From Methanosarcinales archaeon (GTDB lineage Archaea > Halobacteriota > Methanosarcinia > Methanosarcinales > Methanogasteraceae), in the NCBI GenBank assembly GCA_030640725.1, contig DAOWIV010000218.1, positions 1 through 9,240 of the forward strand: a stretch of 9,240 nt of DNA. The letters run 5' to 3'. Below the pieces are notes generated by a model. The model had not been told where the DNA came from, made no database searches, and worked only from the letters and a program-made list of their open reading frames with translations. The stretch's first letter is position 1. Each line of letters starts with the position of its first letter. Below are positions 7,142 to 9,240 of this stretch, one piece after another. A program made the position numbers and the translations under genes.

Positions 7142-8503
7142 GCTTATCACAGTAATTTTTCCGGGAAGAGCCGCATTCAGGAGGTTCAGATAATCGCGAG
7201 ATCTCCTCTCGATCCTGCCCATCTTGATCCAGCCGTCCCCGGTCAGTATCTTCATCGATGAGCCGGTTCCTGATCGTTCAACCTCTATGCGCACGACATC
7301 GGGGTGGCGTATCTCAAAGTTGTATCCGTCTTCTGCCAGAAGGTCAGCCGGCTGCATCCGCCCGAGATACTCTGACCGCTTCTGCGCACGCTTCTTCACC
7401 AGATAGATCGCACCAACGAATGCGGCGCATACGAGTAGATTGATGAGTAACAGGCTTGCGAACGAGAGTATCTGGTATCCTGCGATGCGTGCGATGATCG
7501 CCGCGCCGTCGATTCCCCCGATCAGGATCATGCAGAGCACTGGATTTGCGAGCATCGAGCCCGCGGTCTTTGCTACGACGATTCCGGACGTCGTGAGCAC
7601 CATGTCGCAGTAGACGGCTTCGCCAGACCGCGAGGCGACAGTCCGGACTGTGCCAAAAACCCCTTCGCGACCATCACTACTAACAGGAGTCGCGATGTGC
7701 GTGACGGCATGGTGCACGGATTTGGCAGGTTCTACAGGTTCCACGTATTCTGAGGGTTCTACGGGTTCGGGGGGTTCCACAGATTCGACAGGTCTCATAT
7801 ACCCCGTACCAGGCAAGGAACTGGCGCTTTCTCCCGGGACATGCCCGAACAGGATCTCTGTTAAGTATTCGATGTCGCCCATATCCTGCCCGTACCAGCG
7901 CGTCCTGACCATGAAGACCATGAACCCGATCGCTCCAGCCATCAGTCCGATGACCGTGGTTCCGAATGCGATGATCAAGTTGTTGGCAAGCGCCTCAACA
8001 TCGCCCGAGATCAGTCCCTGGAGCGCCGGACCCATCGGTATCAGCGTACCCATCAGCCCAAACATCGGTCCGGCGCGGGCAACAAACCTCGTCCGCTCGA
8101 GTTTCTTTGATATCTCAAAGTCAATGTCCTGCAGCAATTTTTCCAGTTTTACTTCGAGCATTTCCGAATTATACTCGCTAATCTCCCTCCCGAATGCGGA
8201 GAGCCTGTACAGGAACTCGTGCACGAACGAATTCGAGCATGTCTGTCCGAGCACATTAAACGCGCCTGTCAGATCATTTCGTTTCATCAGCGCACTCGCC
8301 CTGACCGCGCCCTGCTCCATCTTTGGCAGATCGCGGTGCCGGTTGTGCCACTCGAATAAGAACCCGCCGAGTTCGACCAGACTGACTATGATCAGGACGA
8401 TCAGGACGATTATCACCGGATAAAGCAGGTTGGACGCGATTATGTAGATGAACTGTTGAAGCGCGTTTGGTATTCCGTAAGCCAGTAGTGTTGGGAGATC
8501 CAT
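7136..8503 (-). CDS. MotA/TolQ/ExbB-type proton channel protein with C-terminal membrane/PH-like extension
   Basis: 455 residues, about twice the length of a typical ExbB. Residues 1-220 are the channel domain: membrane helix 1 at about 22-47, a cytoplasmic loop, then helices at about 143-165 (VARAGPMFGLMGTLIPMGPA) and 173-200 (IIAFGTTVIGLMAGAIGFM). The Gly-rich GLMGTLIPMG and the Thr pair in the last helix match the family's conserved positions. Residues 238-260 are a Pro/Val/Glu linker. Residues about 285-455 are a second unit: beta-like MVLTTSGIVVAKTAG, two more hydrophobic stretches (about 319-338 and 346-369), then IRHPDVVRIEVE, MKILTGDGWIKMG and a final helix. This order resembles a PH-like fold split by a membrane hairpin. 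The stop lies inside the ribosome-binding site of the DUF2149 gene, so the two are coupled. No ribosome-binding site is obvious before ATG 8501-8503. The ExbB call is firm; the extension's fold is inferred. Confidence 0.92.
   Translation of the reverse strand: MDLPTLLAYGIPNALQQFIYIIASNLLYPVIIVLIVLIIVSLVELGGFLFEWHNRHRDLPKMEQGAVRASALMKRNDLTGAFNVLGQTCSNSFVHEFLYRLSAFGREISEYNSEMLEVKLEKLLQDIDFEISKKLERTRFVARAGPMFGLMGTLIPMGPALQGLISGDVEALANNLIIAFGTTVIGLMAGAIGFMVFMVRTRWYGQDMGDIEYLTEILFGHVPGESASSLPGTGYMRPVESVEPPEPVEPSEYVEPVEPAKSVHHAVTHIATPVSSDGREGVFGTVRTVASRSGEAVYCDMVLTTSGIVVAKTAGSMLANPVLCMILIGGIDGAAIIARIAGYQILSFASLLLINLLVCAAFVGAIYLVKKRAQKRSEYLGRMQPADLLAEDGYNFEIRHPDVVRIEVERSGTGSSMKILTGDGWIKMGRIERRSRDYLNLLNAALPGKITVISR
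7724..7792 (-). repeat. Degenerate PVE/PEP linker repeat inside the ExbB-type gene
   Basis: Residues 238-260 are built from short units such as PVES, VEPPEP, VEPSEY and VEPVEP. The DNA shows repeated GGTTC-type units on the plus strand. It joins the channel domain to the C-terminal extension and resembles flexible or rod-like Pro-rich spacers, such as those in TonB. Confidence 0.7.
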
Positions 8504-8525
8504 GTTAATCAGTTATATGGTTGAT

Positions 8526-8547
8526 GTGGTTACTTTTACGTGGTTAC
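8526..8547. repeat. Direct repeat GTGGTTAC at the ExbB-operon start
   Basis: GTGGTTAC occurs at 8526-8533 and 8540-8547, 14 bases apart start to start. It lies between the TATA box and ATG 8503, around the predicted transcription start. This is a plausible regulator-binding pair. Confidence 0.45.
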
Positions 8548-8558
8548 ACCTATTAGGT
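8548..8558. repeat. Small palindrome ACCTATTAGGT touching the TATA box
   Basis: Five-base perfect arms around one base, directly abutting the TATA element. The core CCTATTAG recurs at 8626-8633, nearer the divergent plus-strand promoter. This may be an operator. Confidence 0.4.
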
Positions 8559-8567
8559 ATATAAAAG
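8556..8567 (-). promoter_or_regulatory. TATA box of the ExbB/DUF2149 operon
   Basis: CTTTTATATACC on the minus strand, preceded by an A-rich BRE-like ACACAAAA. Its centre is about 58 bases before ATG 8503, predicting a start near 8535 and a leader of about 30 bases. The element could also be read on the plus strand (GGTATATAAAAG). Confidence 0.6.
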
Positions 8568-8671
8568 TTTTGTGTAATACATGGTGTTACTAAAATAATT
8601 ATTTTATACGATAAATCGACCAGTCCCTATTAGAGTAATATCATTAAATAAGAACATAGCATTTTACGATA

Positions 8672-8682
8672 GATTTATATAT
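8672..8682 (+). promoter_or_regulatory. TATA box candidate for the zinc-ribbon transcript
   Basis: GATTTATATAT lies in an AT-rich stretch. A start 22-27 bases downstream would fall near 8700-8705 and leave a leader of about 120 bases before ATG 8825. Confidence 0.45.
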
Positions 8683-8804
8683 CATCGTAACACACATGCT
8701 GCGCACCAGTCATAGTCTCGTCCCGCAGTGTGTACGTCTGGACGTGATTAGGATTGCCGGTACCCACGCGTCTGACGCTGGTATATCCGAAAAGATTGGA
8801 AAAT

Positions 8805-8812
8805 GAGGAGGG
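8805..8812 (+). promoter_or_regulatory. Strong but distant ribosome-binding site of the zinc-ribbon gene
   Basis: GAGGAGGG is a near-perfect match, but its GGAGG core ends 13 bases before ATG 8825, longer than usual. No ATG, GTG or TTG occurs in frame between it and the ATG, so the start is still 8825. Confidence 0.5.
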
Positions 8813-8824
8813 AAATTCGATATC

Positions 8825-8962
8825 ATGTACCAACTGACTCAATGCCCCAAATGCAAGAGCCGCCTGAGCCGTTACGGTCCGATACAGGTCTGTGCCAAAT
8901 GCGGATACCTGACCCGTGTCGGAACCGTGAACCTGGACTCGATCGTCATCTCGTGTGATTAA
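8825..8962 (+). CDS. 45-residue zinc-ribbon protein
   Basis: Two CxxC knuckles, CPKC at residues 7-10 and CAKC at 23-26, are separated by 12 residues that include RLSRYG. This is the usual layout of a single treble-clef/zinc-ribbon bead that binds one zinc ion. The rest is a short tail ending in VISCD. Such mini-proteins may act as nucleic-acid or protein adaptors, but nothing in the sequence fixes a role. A strong GAGGAGG precedes the start and a TATA-like box lies about 145 bases upstream. The end overlaps the next reading frame by 8 bases. It is transcribed divergently from the ExbB operon. The two CxxC pairs in so short a frame make chance unlikely. Confidence 0.75.
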   Translation: MYQLTQCPKCKSRLSRYGPIQVCAKCGYLTRVGTVNLDSIVISCD

Positions 8963-9137
8963 CAGATGGGCTCAAGTACGGCGGTTACCGTTTCGCCAGT
9001 TCCGGGAGGATCCTGCCCGGGATGTCTGCATCCTCTTCTGGCTTGTGATGCCTCTGGCGATGTTTGTAGCTTTGGGTAGTACCCTTTTTGGTAACTCAAG
9101 TACACGTCCACAATACATCACACATAAAATAATTTAA
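8955..9137 (+). CDS. Small single-pass membrane protein of unknown function
   Basis: 60 residues from a GTG that overlaps the end of the zinc-ribbon gene by 8 bases (GTGATTAA). The N-terminus is basic (RWAQVRRLPFRQFREDPARD), followed by a hydrophobic helix at about 24-41 (VCILFWLVMPLAMFVALG) and a short polar tail. By the positive-inside rule the N-terminus is cytoplasmic. No ribosome-binding site of its own is visible; translation would depend on coupling to the zinc-ribbon gene. The basic, hydrophobic, polar order and the overlap support a real gene. I do not recognise the family. Confidence 0.5.
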   Translation: MINRWAQVRRLPFRQFREDPARDVCILFWLVMPLAMFVALGSTLFGNSSTRPQYITHKII

Positions 9138-9167
9138 TATTAAACCCGCCTTTCCCACGGCTGATCG

Positions 9168-9239
9168 CTAATTTTTGATGGCACTGTAGTAGAAAATCAG
9201 TTGCAGCAGACTGCTTCTTGCCCACTTCCACCCCCTATC
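9168..9239 (-). CDS. Possible C-terminal end of a gene entering from the right
   Basis: One minus-strand frame is open from the right edge for 23 codons and ends in TAG at 9168-9170. The residues (GWKWARSSLLQLIFYYSAIKN) look protein-like, with an amphipathic or hydrophobic end. The stretch is too short to be sure. The other frames from this edge stop within 14 codons. Confidence 0.2.
   Translation of the reverse strand, partial: DRGWKWARSSLLQLIFYYSAIKN
9172..9176 (+). terminator. Possible T-tract terminator for the plus-strand pair
   Basis: A TTTTT run lies 34 bases after the stop of the membrane-protein frame. Archaeal termination often needs only a T-run. A single short tract is weak evidence. 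Confidence 0.25.
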
Positions 9240-9240
9240 G

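Larger units (their letters stand above)
8504..8824. other. Divergent control region and leader
   Basis: About 320 bases lie between the ExbB-type gene and the zinc-ribbon gene. The left 190 bases are AT-rich and hold both candidate promoters, the GTGGTTAC pair, two CCTATTAG sites and an imperfect repeat (ATTTTATACGATAAA at 8601-8615, ATTTTACGATAGAT at 8661-8674). The right part, from about 8700, is richer in GC and is probably the 5' leader of the zinc-ribbon gene. A 36-codon frame (8696-8806) there is probably chance. Confidence 0.6.

Noticed and set aside
7650..8423. A 257-codon plus-strand open frame opposite the ExbB-type gene
   Set aside because: It is the antisense shadow of a strongly recognisable channel gene. 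Its Ser/Thr/Gly repeats simply mirror the PVE linker.
8696..8806. A 36-codon plus-strand frame before the zinc-ribbon gene
   Set aside because: Its ATG lies upstream of the start predicted from the TATA box, it has no ribosome site, and the peptide shows no motif. More likely leader sequence.
9168..9240. Transposase end at the right edge
   Set aside because: The 23-residue tail has no diagnostic motif, so naming it a transposase would be a guess. It is kept only as a possible partial gene.

Overview
The window looks archaeal, most likely a euryarchaeote of the methanogen/ANME type. This rests on TATA-like boxes placed upstream of gene starts, AGGTG(A) ribosome-binding sites, and archaeal surface-protein families (DUF3344, CARDB, DUF11, DUF2149) rich in N-glycosylation sequons. 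A type I dockerin is also present; dockerins occur in some euryarchaeal lineages including ANME archaea. The lineage is an inference and no marker gene is present.

Positions 1-4578, minus strand: two tandem genes for secreted surface proteins. The upstream gene (2785-4578) encodes signal peptide, N-terminal module, CARDB, DUF3344 and a C-terminal dockerin. Five bases later a second secreted protein begins (2779 down to the window edge). It has two copies of the same N-terminal module followed by six CARDB-like Ig-fold repeats, and it runs off the left edge. Positions 4579-5127 hold no convincing gene. They contain a doubtful 100-residue reading frame, a perfect 15-bp palindrome and candidate promoters.

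Positions 5128-8503, minus strand: a tight three-gene operon. In transcription order it encodes a MotA/TolQ/ExbB-type proton-channel protein with an unusual C-terminal membrane/PH-like extension, a small single-pass DUF2149 protein that resembles ExbD/TolR in layout, and a secreted C-terminally anchored protein with CARDB/DUF11-like repeats. The spacings (overlap or a few bases) suggest one complex: a proton-driven motor in the cytoplasmic membrane coupled to an anchored extracellular arm. The adjacent dockerin/CARDB proteins are plausible surface partners. Archaea of this kind have no outer membrane, so what the motor works on is open. This is the most interesting part of the window.

Positions 8504-9137: a divergent AT-rich control region with repeated short motifs, then on the plus strand a 45-residue zinc-ribbon protein overlapping a 60-residue single-pass membrane protein. 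The last 100 bases contain a T-tract and possibly the end of a minus-strand gene that enters from the right.
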